DNA from: Ilex aquifolium
Taxonomy: Eukaryota; Streptophyta; Magnoliopsida; Aquifoliales; Aquifoliaceae
NCBI GenBank assembly: GCA_951799425.1
Contig: OX637395.1
Coordinates: 11,014,451 to 11,078,450, forward strand
Direction of reading: 5' to 3'
Length of the DNA: 64,000 bases
Shown: piece after piece, positions 1 through 10,814 of the stretch
How positions within the stretch are numbered: position 1 is the stretch's first letter
Layout: every line of letters starts with the position of its first letter
The notes under the pieces: model-generated
What the model was told of the DNA's origin: nothing
The model's input: only the letters and a program-made list of their open reading frames with translations
Databases searched by the model: none
Translations under genes and position numbers: made by a program

Positions 1-976
1 AAAAAAAATTGACAAAATTCCACAAAAATACCACCAAATACATGTCCAGAACTCTAATTACCTCAATAAAAAGTAAATTGATAATTGAATCTCAAAATAC
101 TAATACATCTCCGAATACTAATATGTCTTCTTTAATTCCTCAAATATTCTAATCACGATATCTGCTCCACAATACTCCTAAAAAATTAATTAAGTGGGGA
201 AGAAGACAATATAATAAGAAATAATATGCTCATAATACATCCATACCAAATAAAATTGACAATTAAACCAATTTCCAAACACAAGTTGAATATGTTTTTA
301 ATTAAAATCATAATCAATCATATCTCATGTATGCAAGAACTGGACATATACCTTGTACCTTACCTATCACTCCACCTTAAACTGATCCCACATATATCTT
401 AAATTGGCGATGCAATGGACTATTGGCTATCATAATCTAGTCTCTATTGTGCACAATACATGATCAACGTACCCACAATACCAATAAAAAGTCAATAGCA
501 ATTTAAGCATCATAACAACTCAATCAAAGGGAATACAAAAAAGGAAGAGTCAAGGATTTACTCTTTGCAAAGAGATTTAAGACATAGCATATGGTATATT
601 ACTCTGTACCTCAAATCTTTAGTTGACTCCAATAGATGTTGTTGTCATAACTTCAAGAGCAACATACTAAAATTTCACCCCAATTGGATTCATTTTGCCT
701 TTGATATTTCTGGATTTCTCTTTCTCTCTCTCTCTTTTTTTTTGTCATTCACCTCTTTCTCTTTATAATTTCCTCTCCTCTCCCTCTCTTCTTTCTTCCC
801 TCTTTCTCTCTTTCTATTATAGCTCTGCCCCATTTATAGCCAAAAAAATAACTAGGAGGTGTCTTTTGAAATGAGTACTATAGCTCTTAGCTTGACACTT
901 GTCACACATGCACACAATCTTTCATGTAACATGACAAGTATCTTGCCACTTGTCAAGCACACACCAACACTTTGCT

Positions 977-1190
977 AGGTTCGGCTCCTCTACGGTAGGC
1001 AGGAAACCGCATGACATGCGGTTAAGTGGAACGACACCATTTGGTGCTTTATGTAATTTTTTTTTTTTAACAGTCCATACCAAAAACGACGTCGTTTTTG
1101 GTCTCCAAAATTTCAGCCTTGAAATCCCTTCTTCTTCGTTAGACTTCAACAGTAAAGCCTCAGTTCAAAAAAAAAAAAACAGCAAAGCCT
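977..1190 (+). repeat. Left terminal inverted repeat of the MULE, copy A
   Basis: About 214 bp matching the inverse of 2478-2688. It contains the palindromic stretches CCGCATGACATGCGG and AACGACGTCGTT and ends at a poly-A tract followed by CAGCAAAGCC. The two arms differ at a modest number of positions. Confidence 0.88.
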
Positions 1191-1436
1191 TGCGACATCA
1201 GCAGATCTGGGCGACTTCAGGCAAGTCCGACGATCTCAGGCAGCTCTGACTTCACATTCATTGCCTTGTTTCTTTAGGTGCCTATCATCAGCAATTAAGC
1301 TTACCAAATCCATTTTGGCATTTTCTCAAATAGGTGGAGGGTGGGAGGTGTGTGTGAGAGATTTGCTTGAAGGAGAAAGAGGGAGACAGAGAGAAATGAG
1401 AAAGGGAGGGGAGAAGGAGAGAGAGAGATGAAATAG

Positions 1437-1800
1437 CAACTAGCTTGTGTGCTCCAACTATAATGTGAAGAATGTCAAATTTATCACCAGTTTTCTTTGT
1501 GAAAACATCTTTAATTTCAACATCAAATGCTCATGGAATTAAATTTCATCTGAATTCTTGTGCCCTTCTCATCTGAATGTTATACTTCCAAACTTTTTTC
1601 CCTCTGTCGATTCCCACACTTGCATGATTTCCCATATCACTTCCATCCTTAACACCATCAACATCATCACGAGCATAATATGAATCCCCTGAGAATTCTT
1701 GTTCATTGAGGAACTTTGCATGGAGAGTTTCTTAATCCTGATCCGATCAAGCCATCTTCCAACTAAGCTTCTCACAGTAAAATTTCAAGGTCCTCATCCT
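1437..1800 (-). pseudogene. Unidentified captured coding-like segment inside the MULE, copy A
   Basis: One minus-strand frame reads coherently for roughly 120 codons, interrupted by only a few stops. It includes the stretches HAKFLNEQEFSGDSYYARDD, GKKVWKYNIQMRRAQEF and DKFDILHIIVGAHKLVAIS. The frame is kept in copy B with a few conservative changes. It lies downstream of, and on the same strand as, the PORR fragment. It could be a second captured exon or a 3' part of the same donor gene; the family is not recognised. It is not expected to be expressed as a full protein. Confidence 0.4.
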
Positions 1801-1900
1801 CTCAATCTTATGCATTCCAACTGTTTTTCATCCACTGCTTCCAATTATCTGACAAACTAACCAAGAATTTACATCTCAGTCTCCATCCTCTCATCATTAC

Positions 1901-2455
1901 TTACATCCCTACATCAGAATCAGAATAGCCATATAACTCTACTTTTTCCCTTATAGAATTCTCTTTTCTGTTGCCTCCTTTGGCAGAAGAAGCAATCCAT
2001 TTTTTTCGAACTCGAACTAGTTTTCCCCATCTCCATATTCTGTTCATGAGATCAATATACCGATAACGCATTCCCATCAACGGATGCTTCTCAACCAAAA
2101 CATCCTTCATATACACCTCCCTCAAAACCACAGTCTAAGTCCTAATCTTATTGGATACATAAAATATCCCAGGATGATGCACCAAAGCCTTCTTAAACCT
2201 TTTATCAAACTCCAAATAATCCCCCAAACAAAACATATTGTCTTTCTCTGCCTTCTTCCCCACCATCAAATGAAGCAACTCATGAATTACCTCAACTGTC
2301 CACTTCTCTGCCTAATCACTGTTCGGCGCCAAATGAAACGCATCCTCATAAGGCAAAATGTAAGACAAATTTTGCCCCTCATCAACCCAATTCCTCACTT
2401 TTTTCTCCAAATCAAACCCCCTCGGAAAATTCATCGGAAACCCAATACGTTGCCT
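1901..2455 (-). pseudogene. Captured PORR-domain gene fragment (WTF1/RPD1-type), copy A
   Basis: Minus-strand reading runs from about 2455 to a stop at 1901. In order it shows FPRGFDLEKKVRNWVDE, PYEDAFHLAPNSD, VIHELLHLMVGKKAEKD, HHPGIFYVSNKI, TVVLREVY and VEKHPLMGMRYRYI. These match the C-terminal half of the plant organelle RNA recognition domain, whose members bind group II introns or other organelle RNAs after import into chloroplast or mitochondrion. The N-terminal half and the transit peptide are absent. Two in-frame TAG stops (after PNSD and after KIRT) sit where copy B has CAG glutamine codons, so both are C-to-T changes. The fragment is wholly inside the MULE. It is a transposon-captured relic, not a working gene. 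Confidence 0.85.
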
Positions 2456-2477
2456 GAAGTCGGAGCTGCTTGAGAAA

Positions 2478-2688
2478 GGCTTTGCTGTTTTTTTTTTTTT
2501 TTGAACTGAGGCTTTGCTGTTGAAGTCTAACGAAGAAGAAGGGATTTCAAGGCTGAAATTTCAGGACCAAAACCGACGTCGTTTTTGGTATGGACTGTTA
2601 AAAAAAAATTACATAAAGCACCAAACGTTGTCGTTCCACTTAACCGCATGTCATGCGGTTTCCTGCCTACCGTAGAGGAGCCGAACCC
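2478..2688 (-). repeat. Right terminal inverted repeat of the MULE, copy A
   Basis: Inverse of 977-1190. The poly-T near 2487 corresponds to the poly-A near 1169. It is followed directly by the second copy of the 9-bp target duplication. Confidence 0.88.
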
Positions 2689-3029
2689 CACTTTGCTTCA
2701 TCATGCTCACCATATGTTTTCTTCTAGATTACCAAACATTTTACTTTCGACAAATGTCCTACGGTGCACCAAATTTTATACTTATATATCCGAATATACC
2801 TTCTCGATTACTGCAGATATTCAACATCGCATATTTCTAATGTGAAATATATCCAATATTAAAGTAATTGGACTCTCCTTTACACAAGGAATTCATTTAT
2901 GTATTTGAAATTTTAAAAAATACAATATATTAATCACATAAAATTTTAATATTCCTCAAAATTCTATCCCGATTTATAACTCTTATTTTAAAAAAAAATT
3001 GGGATGTCACAAGAAGGCTGTTAAGCGGG

Positions 3030-4640
3030 GAGCTGGGAGACATTAACCAAGGATATTTTGATGAGGAAAGAAAAATTCAAGTGTTAATAGTTGTATGTAT
3101 GGTGTCCCCACGCAGACGACCAGTGAAGAGTCTCTCGACTCTCAAGGTTTTGCCTTTTGTTTCATGAGAATTTCCTGTGGTTTTTATTTTGAAGGAAGAG
3201 AGTTTTTCCAAATATGAAGAAGGCTCACTTACAGGTATGACTACTCTCTTGTGGCAGGGAAGGTACTTTAGTCGCTTAGCTAACTAAGCTACAGGACAAC
3301 GGGAAAGGGGGAAAATGGCTAATAGCACTGTAAGCATCTTTTAAGGACTAGAATAGTAACTTAATTTCCAACTTCTTGCATTGCATTACCATAAAAAAAA
3401 ATTCATAAAAAAAAGGAGAGAGATTGCTCCTGTGACTCGGAATGAACTTAGGTGCGGGCAGATGGGGCACTACGTGATAGAGTGCACAACAAAAATACTT
3501 CTTCTTAAGGAAGATAATGAGGAGAGGGAGATAGGGGGACGCAACACGAGCATACTAAGTTTTCGGAAGTGAAGAGAGCCCGCGATGCAGTGTTTGACTT
3601 CGGTACATATGATTACGCATTCTTCGCTGTGGTCGGGTCTTCAGTTTCATCACAGGGACAACTGGGTAGCTGTTCAGTACCTAATGTGGTTGATCAAAGG
3701 AGTGCAGATTTTCACAACAATTTTCTCCTGGTTGGACAGATAGTGGTGCCACTTGGTTGGTTGTTGCAGGACAGCCTGGTTTAGCTCTCCCTAGAAGGGC
3801 CCCACTTGCATGACCCTTTTGGTCAAAAACAAAATCAAACTAAAAGGCTAAGAGGAAATAATAAAGTATAGGTTTCTTTTTAACTCCTTAATATATGGAC
3901 TAGCAAATATCCTGTGCCTCAAGACATTATGCAATACAAAAAATTAAATATTAATAATACAATAATTATATTTTAAATTTTAATTTAATTATGCAATATA
4001 AAATTAAAGTGAATATATAGAAAATAAGATAGAGAGAGAGAGATAAGGGAGAGAAAAGTAGATGTAGATTAGTGGAGTTGTCAGTCATTAAGGAGTGTGT
4101 TGTGTGAATTGTTTGATATTAGGGGCATTGTAAAAAGATGATGTTTTTTAGTGAATAAAAAATTATATGATGAATTTTATACCATTGAGTCAAAGAAGAT
4201 AAAAATTGAATTAATCTTGACCATTGTTGTGCTTTTATAAGTTGATAATTCAATTTCTTATCTATAATATTAGACAGATAGCTGGGTATCCTAATTGACC
4301 AGATTTTGATTTAAATTTGATCTGAATTTAATTTAATTTAATTTAACTTAATTTGGTCATATCATACTTCACGGATACAAGTTTGCATATATCAAGAATG
4401 TACCTTATGCTTCAAGATATGATTAAGTGATCTCTCAATGAAATTTTTTTTGCTCCAATTCGATTATTCTGATGGGAGCGTGTTTGATTTTTGAATTGGG
4501 TTTCTATTTTTAATTGATTGGCATATGGGCAACGAAAATAAATCGTTACACAATTTAATCGGATTTTTAGATTCTTAATTCGGAAAAGTCGACCCGATTA
4601 TTATCCATTTGTAGGCTGAACAATAACCTAATAAAATTAG
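3030..4640 (+). repeat. Diverged internal repeat, matching 6410-7420
   Basis: The sequence around 3040-3200 (GGAAAGAAAAATTCAAGTG, then CAGACGACCAGTGAAGAGTC) is a diverged copy of 6425-6690. The stretch at 4340-4500 (ATCATACTTCACGGATACA and the following TTGATTGGCATATGGGCAAC) corresponds to 6815-7350. The order is kept with indels. One plus-strand frame keeps a common pattern in both (ETTS or QTTS, then S.DS.GFA.C...IS.GF), hinting at a former coding exon that I cannot identify. This is an old local duplication that predates the recent 57.6-kb-spaced one. Confidence 0.6.
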
Positions 4641-6400
4641 ATTCAAATGAAAACTAGGAAAAATATGTCAATGGACCATGCAAGTGCAAATGTCATTGCT
4701 AAGGGCGAACAATAACCTGATAAAATTCCTACCATGGCCTTAGTGATGACATTTGCTAAATTTTAATTTTTAGTAGATTCAGATGAAAATTGTGAAAATA
4801 AAGTCAGTTGGATACTGAATTAAAGTTCAGAGTAAGATTGATTGAAATTCGATCAGTGGAAAGGCCTACTAATAACCTGTTATGAACTAGAATGCATATA
4901 TTAGACCTATTCTAAGTTGTAGTTCTTATGAACGGATTGTGCAAGTTCAAATGTAAATGTCATCAAGTAGGTCATGCCAATAAGTTTATGTGGTGAAGGT
5001 CAAAATAAAGTTAAAAAAAATGAGAGACTTTACCTTCGATTTACCCCCTCTGATGTCTAAGTTAGTAGGTACTTAAATGGAGGATAAGACTTTTACTGTG
5101 CTAGGTTAGTTGTGAATGAGTACCTGAGACTCGACTCATTGGACTATTCATACCTTCAAAGAGGATGACATGACATTTCAGGGATCCATCAAGTCGACTG
5201 GAGGAGCCTCATAGGTAATCATTAGTGAGCTATCATTCTCTTGAGCCGCGCAAGTACTTGGCTTGGGGAAGTTGACGACTCCTCGAGGTCTAGCTGCATA
5301 ATGATTACCCTGCCTGGGATGTCGAGCACTCAATGCATATCTCCTCAGCATTTAATGACCTCTGCAAAGCTTTATTGAACTGTGTTGAACAATCATTGCA
5401 TTGACACCGAACATTAAGTTTATGTGCCCCCGAGAAATTCACGTCAGCAAGGGTCATTTCTTTACTTAGATTTTTTTCAGATTCGAAGTGCAATTCAATG
5501 TGACTTGTCCGCAGAACTAAATGTGACTTGCCTAGTGTTAAATGCTCGGACCCGAGATGCATCTTTCCCTTTAGCTTACTAGGGCATATTCCTTGTGATT
5601 CCCTCCTCGAGGCCGACCAAATACCTCAGTGTTTCACTGTTCGAGACCACATGTTATACTCTAATATGAGAGTCGTTTCATGTCCCGTCTCATCAAATAT
5701 TTTGCTTTGGGCCCTCTTTGTGTTAGGCTGCCCTACTTTGACGGAAATTAACAATAAGATTGTATATGAACATGCATGTTATTCAAGAGTGTTTGTTTGC
5801 ATATATTGAACTTTCTTTTATAAATAAACTTGAAGTTTTTCTGATTAAATTTTAGAGTTTGACTTTGGTATTAAAGGAGGCATGATACAAAAGTTTATTA
5901 CTTTTTGGTTCAAAATATAATCTTTTGGAGTTAATGTACAACAAAAAATATTAGCATCGATTATATAATTTATGACTTCCAATCTTTTGCAGTGTGTGCG
6001 ATCCAACAATCTAAAACGTTATAACTTCTTAAAAATTATATTTTGTTGGGTCCTATTTTTGCACCGAAAAATATTTTTTTTATATTATATCTCTACTTTT
6101 TAACTAAAAGAAACGTGTCACGTATACAAATTTTTTATTTTATAATTTTTTTGTAATTTTATAATTTTTTAAGTTAATGGTTGCAAGTCATTTAATTCAA
6201 AATCGATGACGAGATTAATGAAAGAAAAATCCCGAAATTGCTAACTTTAGTAGCGTAGTCTGTAGCCTTATCCTATTTTGTGATTTAATACAGGAAAAAC
6301 TCTTCAAGTACCATGGACTAATTCTAAATTAAATTGGTTGAAAACGAAATTTCCAAATGGAGTTCTTGGACCAAGTCCTCGAATAGACTTTCACCGCTGA
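4640..6400. other. No recognisable gene; AT-rich duplicated flank
   Basis: The only ATG-initiated frame of note is an 85-codon minus-strand ORF at 5305-5562 with a cysteine-rich tail (CQCNDC and CIEC). It is also open in copy B (62892-63149), but that is expected from a young duplication. No domain is recognised and the surrounding sequence looks non-coding, so it is not called as a gene. Confidence 0.4.
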
Positions 6401-6409
6401 ACTTCGAGA

Positions 6410-7420
6410 TAGAGGATACTTTTGACTATAATTTGTTTAAAAAAGAAAGAAAATTTCAATTATTAATAGTCATACTAAGTCTGGTGTGTCATGTAAATAG
6501 TGAGTATAAATTTTTCAATTATATAATTAATCGATGACGTCAGGTGATATTGACGTTACCGGCAAATTGAATTTTTTCTTGCCAGACGCGGAGACGACCA
6601 GCAAAAGGTCTGTGGATTCTGGAGGTTTTGCCGCTTGTTTGCGGAAAATTTCACATGGTTTTTGTCAAGAAGTCAAATCCAATCTAAAAGTCTACAGAAG
6701 AATTAAATTAATACAATATTTGTTTCTTTCAATTCCTTAAAATATGGAGAATAAAGAATTATATTTGGATTCACGTTTTATTTCATTTGAATTTAAATTT
6801 AATTTACTTTTATTATATCATACTTCACGGATACAGATTTTAATAAATTAATAATGGATCTTATACATGAATATATATATACATGCAAGGAAAAAAATTT
6901 CGTTTCAGAACGTTCCAAGAAAACTGAAATAAATCAGTGATAAAATCGAAATTCTAATACGTCGAGGTGTTTCATAATGGTTCGACATGTTTTATAATAT
7001 TTCAATGCATTTGTACAATTATTTCGAAATATTTCAAGGTATTTCAAGATACTTTTGTATATTTCAACTAATGTTTTAAAAAGATAATTTTTAATTTTTT
7101 TTTTCCATTCTATTTCTAAAATCGGACAAAACGTTTTCATTTCTTATATGTCTGAAACAATGCACCGAAACGAAATTTTGATCTTTATTTCTATAAATAA
7201 ATTAAGTGATTGTTCAGTGAAATTGATTTGAATAAAAAAAATTAAATTTGCAAAATTCAGCTGCAATTTAGTTATACGATCGGAGAGAGTTGGATTTCCG
7301 AATTAGATTTATATTTTTGATTGATTGGAAAATGCACTACAAAAATTGGATTGGACTCCTATTCTTATTTGTCGGAAATTAATCCAAATAGCATACATGA
7401 CCAAACAATAAGCCATCTTA
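6410..7420 (+). repeat. Diverged internal repeat, partner of 3030-4640
   Basis: This partner of the older local duplication lies directly upstream of the BBE-like gene region. It includes a short plus-strand frame at 6534-6740 containing SVDSGGFAACLRKISHGF, whose pattern recurs in degraded form near 3105-3190. No known domain was recognised. Confidence 0.55.
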
Positions 7421-7607
7421 GAATCTAGATCCCTTCCAATATTTTTTTTCCTACAATTTCTCTCTTGGTGGATCATGCAATTGAGTGAGGAGCTCACTTG
7501 TATACAATGAGTACCACTTAAATTTATAGTAGATGATCTGTTTAAAAAAATTTAAAGAAAAAATATATTTGAGGAAACCTCAGTCCGCCATCTTCAATTT
7601 TTTGGGT

Positions 7608-7641
7608 TTTTTTTTTTTTCGGGGGAGGGGGGGGGGGGGGG
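7608..7641 (+). repeat. Poly-T then poly-G tract
   Basis: A run of T residues is followed directly by about 20 G residues with one A. It is a low-complexity tract roughly 0.7 kb upstream of the BBE-like start codon. The G run could form a G-quadruplex, but homopolymer length may also be inexact in the assembly. Confidence 0.85.
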
Positions 7642-8006
7642 AATGGGGTGTCAATATTATAGTCTAGGTTAAAATGCTGCAGTTTGAATTATCAACACCA
7701 CCTTTGTGGACCACTTCAACATATACAATTAAATTAGTAAGTCTCACAATGTTTATCACATATTTAATGGTTGTAATTCGTCAAGTGGTATAAGTGAGAT
7801 GGTGTACACAACATTATTCTTGAACTATAGAAGCAAAATAACCCAAAACCACATAGTTTATACAACAAAATGACAAATTGTCATTCAACCTATAGTAGAT
7901 GCATTCAATCAGGTTAATAACAAACCAATAATTATAATTGCATGTGCAATGTGAAAAAACTGGATAATTAAAAGACATGCAATATGCTTTTTCAATTCAG
8001 TGTGAG

Positions 8007-8212
8007 TTGACCTTTTCAATTTTTATTTTGAATGGCCCGTCAACCTTCCATTCAGCCACCTCAAGTGAAAGGACAATATGGAACATGTGGCCAACTTGTA
8101 GACCCGTTAAATAACTAAATGAATCACCCAAATTATAATATTATCCAGCACACGGCTTGTTGACAATCCAGCCCACCTTTGTTGATCGACTTCTAGACCT
8201 CTCAAGCGTCAA
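8007..8212. promoter_or_regulatory. Cluster of W-box cores upstream of the BBE-like gene
   Basis: Four TTGAC cores, the binding core of WRKY transcription factors, occur in about 200 bp: TTGACC at 8007-8012 (+), GTCAA at 8039-8043 (-), TTGAC at 8160-8164 (+) and GTCAA at 8208-8212 (-). All lie within 330 bp upstream of the start codon. Many BBE-like genes are induced by pathogens or elicitors, so WRKY control is plausible but inferred. Confidence 0.45.
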
Positions 8213-8275
8213 CCCCAATACCCCCTTTTTCACCCACCCAAAATTTAATAAACCAGAAATTTTGCCTCAAACAAC

Positions 8276-8283
8276 TATAAATA
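8276..8283 (+). promoter_or_regulatory. TATA box of the BBE-like gene
   Basis: TATAAATA lies 63 bp upstream of the ATG at 8339. A transcription start about 30 bp downstream (near 8306-8310) would give a short leader of about 30 nt, which supports the ATG at 8339 as the first start codon. Confidence 0.7.
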
Positions 8284-8338
8284 GCTCACATTTGATCATC
8301 TTTTACCCACAAAATCATTGACAATCCAAGGAATCAAA

Positions 8339-9973
8339 ATGAAAATCCCAAGTGCCTCTTTTCTCTCACTTCTTCTCTTTTTCCTCTTCTCAATTTCATG
8401 GGCAGCTTCAGCTAATACTCATGAACATTTTCTTCAATGTCTTTCCCTCAAACTTCATAACAACACCACAAACCCCCAGGTGATTTACACACCAAACAGC
8501 CCTTCATATTCATCTATCCTACAGTTTTCCATTCAAAACTTGAGGTTTGCTTCACCCGGCACCCCACGGCCTTTAGTCATAATCACACCGTTTGAGGAAT
8601 CTCATATTCAAGGAGCTATATATTGTAGCCGAAAACATGGTATAGAGATTAGAGTTCGAAGTGGAGGGCATGATTTTGAGGGTCTTTCTTTCGTTGCTAA
8701 AGTACCGTTTGTCATCATTGATCTGACTAATATGCGAGCAGTCGATGTGAATGTTGAAGATGGCACGGCGTGGGTTCAGACTGGTGCGAGACTTGGCGAA
8801 GTATACTATAACATTGCAAATAAAAGTAGAACTCTCGGCTTTCCAGCAGGTCTTTGCCCAACCGTTGGCAGCGGTGGACATATCAGTGGTGGAGGCTATG
8901 GCCTGCTACTACGTAAATATGGTCTTGCTGCTGATAATGTCATTGATGCTCGATTAGTTGACGTAAACGGAAGAATTCTTGACAGAAAGTCCATGGGGGA
9001 AGACCTCTTTTGGGCTATCAGAGGAGGTGGAGGTGGTAGTTTTGGAGTCGTTCTAGCGTGGAAATTGCAATTAGTTGCTGTTCCAGAAACTGTGACTGTT
9101 TTCTTTGTAAACAGGACTTTAGAGCAAAATGCAACTAAACTTATTCATCGATGGCAATATGTTGCAGACAAAATTGATGAAAACCTTTACCTTCGGGTTC
9201 TCCTTCGAAGTGTTCTTTCCAATGGAAAGAGAACAATGTTGGCTTCGTTTGATTCCTTGTTTTTGGGTGGAGTTGATAGTCTACTCCCGTTAATGCGCCG
9301 AGAATTTCCTGAGTTGGGTTTAGTGAAAGAAAATTGTATTGAGATGAGGTGGATTGAAGCAGTACTCAATTTTGCTGGTGGACAATCACTTGATGATTTG
9401 ATAAATAGGACGTATCCGTATACCAGTAACTATAAGTTAAAAACAGACTATGTGAAAGAACCTATTTCTGAACGTGTGTTTGAAGGGATATGGAAAAGGT
9501 TTTATGAAGAAGACATCGGTGTGCCTGTCATGGTTTTGAGTCCTTATGGCGGAAAGATGAGTGAGATCTCAGATTCTGCACTACCTTTTCCGCACAGAGC
9601 TGGGACCAAATATGGCATTGTATACCAATCGGGATGGCAGGAAGAAGGGATAAAAGCTTCAAATAGGCACTTGAGTTGGATCCGAAGGCTTTACAACTAT
9701 ATGACTCCTTATGTTTCCAAGAATCCAAGAGTAGGATACGTTAATTACAGGGATCTTGATTTAGGAGTCAACAACGAAGGTAACACGAGCTTTGCACACG
9801 CAAGCATTTGGGGTATCAAATATTTTAAGAACAACTTTGACAGATTGGTGTACGTGAAGACATTGATTGATCCTGACAATTTCTTCAGACACGAACAAAG
9901 CATTCCTACTCTATCCTCGCAATGGATAAAGGGATTTGGTCATCATCCACAAGTTGGAAGAGACTCTCAGTAA
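8339..9973 (+). CDS. Berberine bridge enzyme-like FAD-linked oxidase
   Basis: This is an intact single-exon reading frame of 544 residues, a typical BBE-like length. The upstream in-frame TTG at 8318 is not a plant start; ATG 8339 has good context (AAAATGAAA). Residues 1-25 form a secretion signal with a hydrophobic core and likely cleavage after ASA, so the product should be extracellular or vacuolar. The FAD-binding domain shows RSGGHDFEG with His111 and GLCPTVGSGGH with Cys173, the two residues that covalently anchor FAD in bicovalent family members, followed by GGGYG and RGGGGGSFG. The C-terminal BBE domain shows YVNYRDLDLG and DPDNFFRHEQSIP. The family oxidises alcohols, monolignols, oligosaccharides or alkaloid precursors with O2 and releases H2O2; the substrate here cannot be read from sequence. 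All cofactor residues are present, so it is probably functional. The usual family member has no intron, as here. Confidence 0.96.
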   Translation: MKIPSASFLSLLLFFLFSISWAASANTHEHFLQCLSLKLHNNTTNPQVIYTPNSPSYSSILQFSIQNLRFASPGTPRPLVIITPFEESHIQGAIYCSRKHGIEIRVRSGGHDFEGLSFVAKVPFVIIDLTNMRAVDVNVEDGTAWVQTGARLGEVYYNIANKSRTLGFPAGLCPTVGSGGHISGGGYGLLLRKYGLAADNVIDARLVDVNGRILDRKSMGEDLFWAIRGGGGGSFGVVLAWKLQLVAVPETVTVFFVNRTLEQNATKLIHRWQYVADKIDENLYLRVLLRSVLSNGKRTMLASFDSLFLGGVDSLLPLMRREFPELGLVKENCIEMRWIEAVLNFAGGQSLDDLINRTYPYTSNYKLKTDYVKEPISERVFEGIWKRFYEEDIGVPVMVLSPYGGKMSEISDSALPFPHRAGTKYGIVYQSGWQEEGIKASNRHLSWIRRLYNYMTPYVSKNPRVGYVNYRDLDLGVNNEGNTSFAHASIWGIKYFKNNFDRLVYVKTLIDPDNFFRHEQSIPTLSSQWIKGFGHHPQVGRDSQ

Positions 9974-10150
9974 AAATTCTTTGATAATCCTACAAGCAAG
10001 GGTCTGCTAGCAGCAAATTACAATTGTTGTATTGCTTTTGCTTTTTCGTATTATTCTTTATTTCTCAGATTATATTTTCTTTCGTCTTGTTCCTTTTCCT
10101 CCAAAGACAAGGGGCAAATTTCAAGAAAATCGATGCCTTCGTTGGACTTA

Positions 10151-10156
10151 AATAAA
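10151..10156 (+). promoter_or_regulatory. Candidate poly(A) signal of the BBE-like gene
   Basis: AATAAA lies 178 bp after the TAA stop, within a T-rich stretch, a usual distance for a plant near-upstream element. Confidence 0.5.
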
Positions 10157-10814
10157 AGTTGAAATTCTATTGTTATAAATTGTTTTTTGGTAACTTTAGA
10201 CTTTATGTTGTGATAAGGAGATCATATTATAAAAATTTTCTTAATTTAAAATTAGAAATAGTTATACGCCTCCCAAAAAAGAGAAAGAAGTGATCAAGAG
10301 AACATAATATGCATGGTTCAAAGTACATATTAGTCAATAGTAGTATGATTCGGTCAAGTTGTATCTGATTTAAAACTTTTTTTTTTTAATTGTTCCACGT
10401 TTCGTGTAAAGTATGAGTCTTATGCAACTAGGTCGAGTCGTCCAAGGTGTATCTGAGTCAATAGCGAGTCATTCACCTTATTATTACCAAATTGGCAGAT
10501 GTAGTGTTGCAATGCCCCAATATGACTTGACTCTTTCATCTTGTGAACGTCTTCTATTGAAAGTTTCGTGTATCTTGTCCGATATCTTATCGTGACACTA
10601 TAACCAATACGTCTTAGTGTCTTTTGAGTCAATAATTGATACTAAGACATTGAACCATTAAATCAGAAAGGCATGAACTGAAAATGGTTCTTCTCTATCA
10701 AAACATCATGAATGCAGACTTTGAAGGGTCTGTAGAGCCCTAACTTCACCCTCAATAATTTGCCTGCAAGTTTATTATATTGTGAAGGGAGGATCTGTAT
10801 TAAATGCGTCCATG

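Larger units (their letters stand above)
977..2688. mobile_element. Mutator-like element with captured gene fragments (Pack-MULE), copy A
   Basis: Two long inverted repeats (977-1190 and 2478-2688) bound a 1712-bp unit. The outer ends read (A/G)GGTTCGGCTCC and its complement. A 9-bp direct repeat CACTTTGCT lies immediately outside both ends (968-976 and 2689-2697). Long TIRs plus a 9-bp target duplication are the hallmark of Mutator-like elements. No transposase is visible inside, so it is non-autonomous. The interior carries coding-like sequence on the minus strand from a PORR-domain gene and a second unidentified source, which makes it a Pack-MULE. The same insertion is present in copy B at 58563-60268. 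Confidence 0.9.
1..6411. repeat. Large direct duplication, copy A
   Basis: The whole stretch from the first base to about 6411 reappears in the same orientation at 57590-64000, with only scattered substitutions and 1-10 base indels per several lines. The copy starts before the window and the partner runs past the right end, so neither boundary is visible. It carries a Mutator-like element, a diverged internal repeat and no intact gene. The two copies share the same transposon insertion with the same target duplication, so they arose by copying of DNA rather than by independent insertions. It may be a segmental duplication or one edge of a tandem unit about 57.6 kb long. Confidence 0.95.

Noticed and set aside
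3381-3784. A possible retroviral-type zinc knuckle (RCGQMGHYVIEC) with a downstream frame
   Set aside because: The first Cys of the knuckle is missing and the downstream frame starts at GTG; no other gag or pol motif is nearby.
5305-5562. An 85-codon ORF conserved in both duplication copies
   Set aside because: Conservation is explained by the recent duplication; no domain or promoter was seen.
8318-8338. Upstream in-frame extension of the BBE-like protein by 7 residues
   Set aside because: The codon at 8318 is TTG, not ATG. The ATG at 8339 has good context, fits the signal peptide and lies a normal distance from the TATA box.
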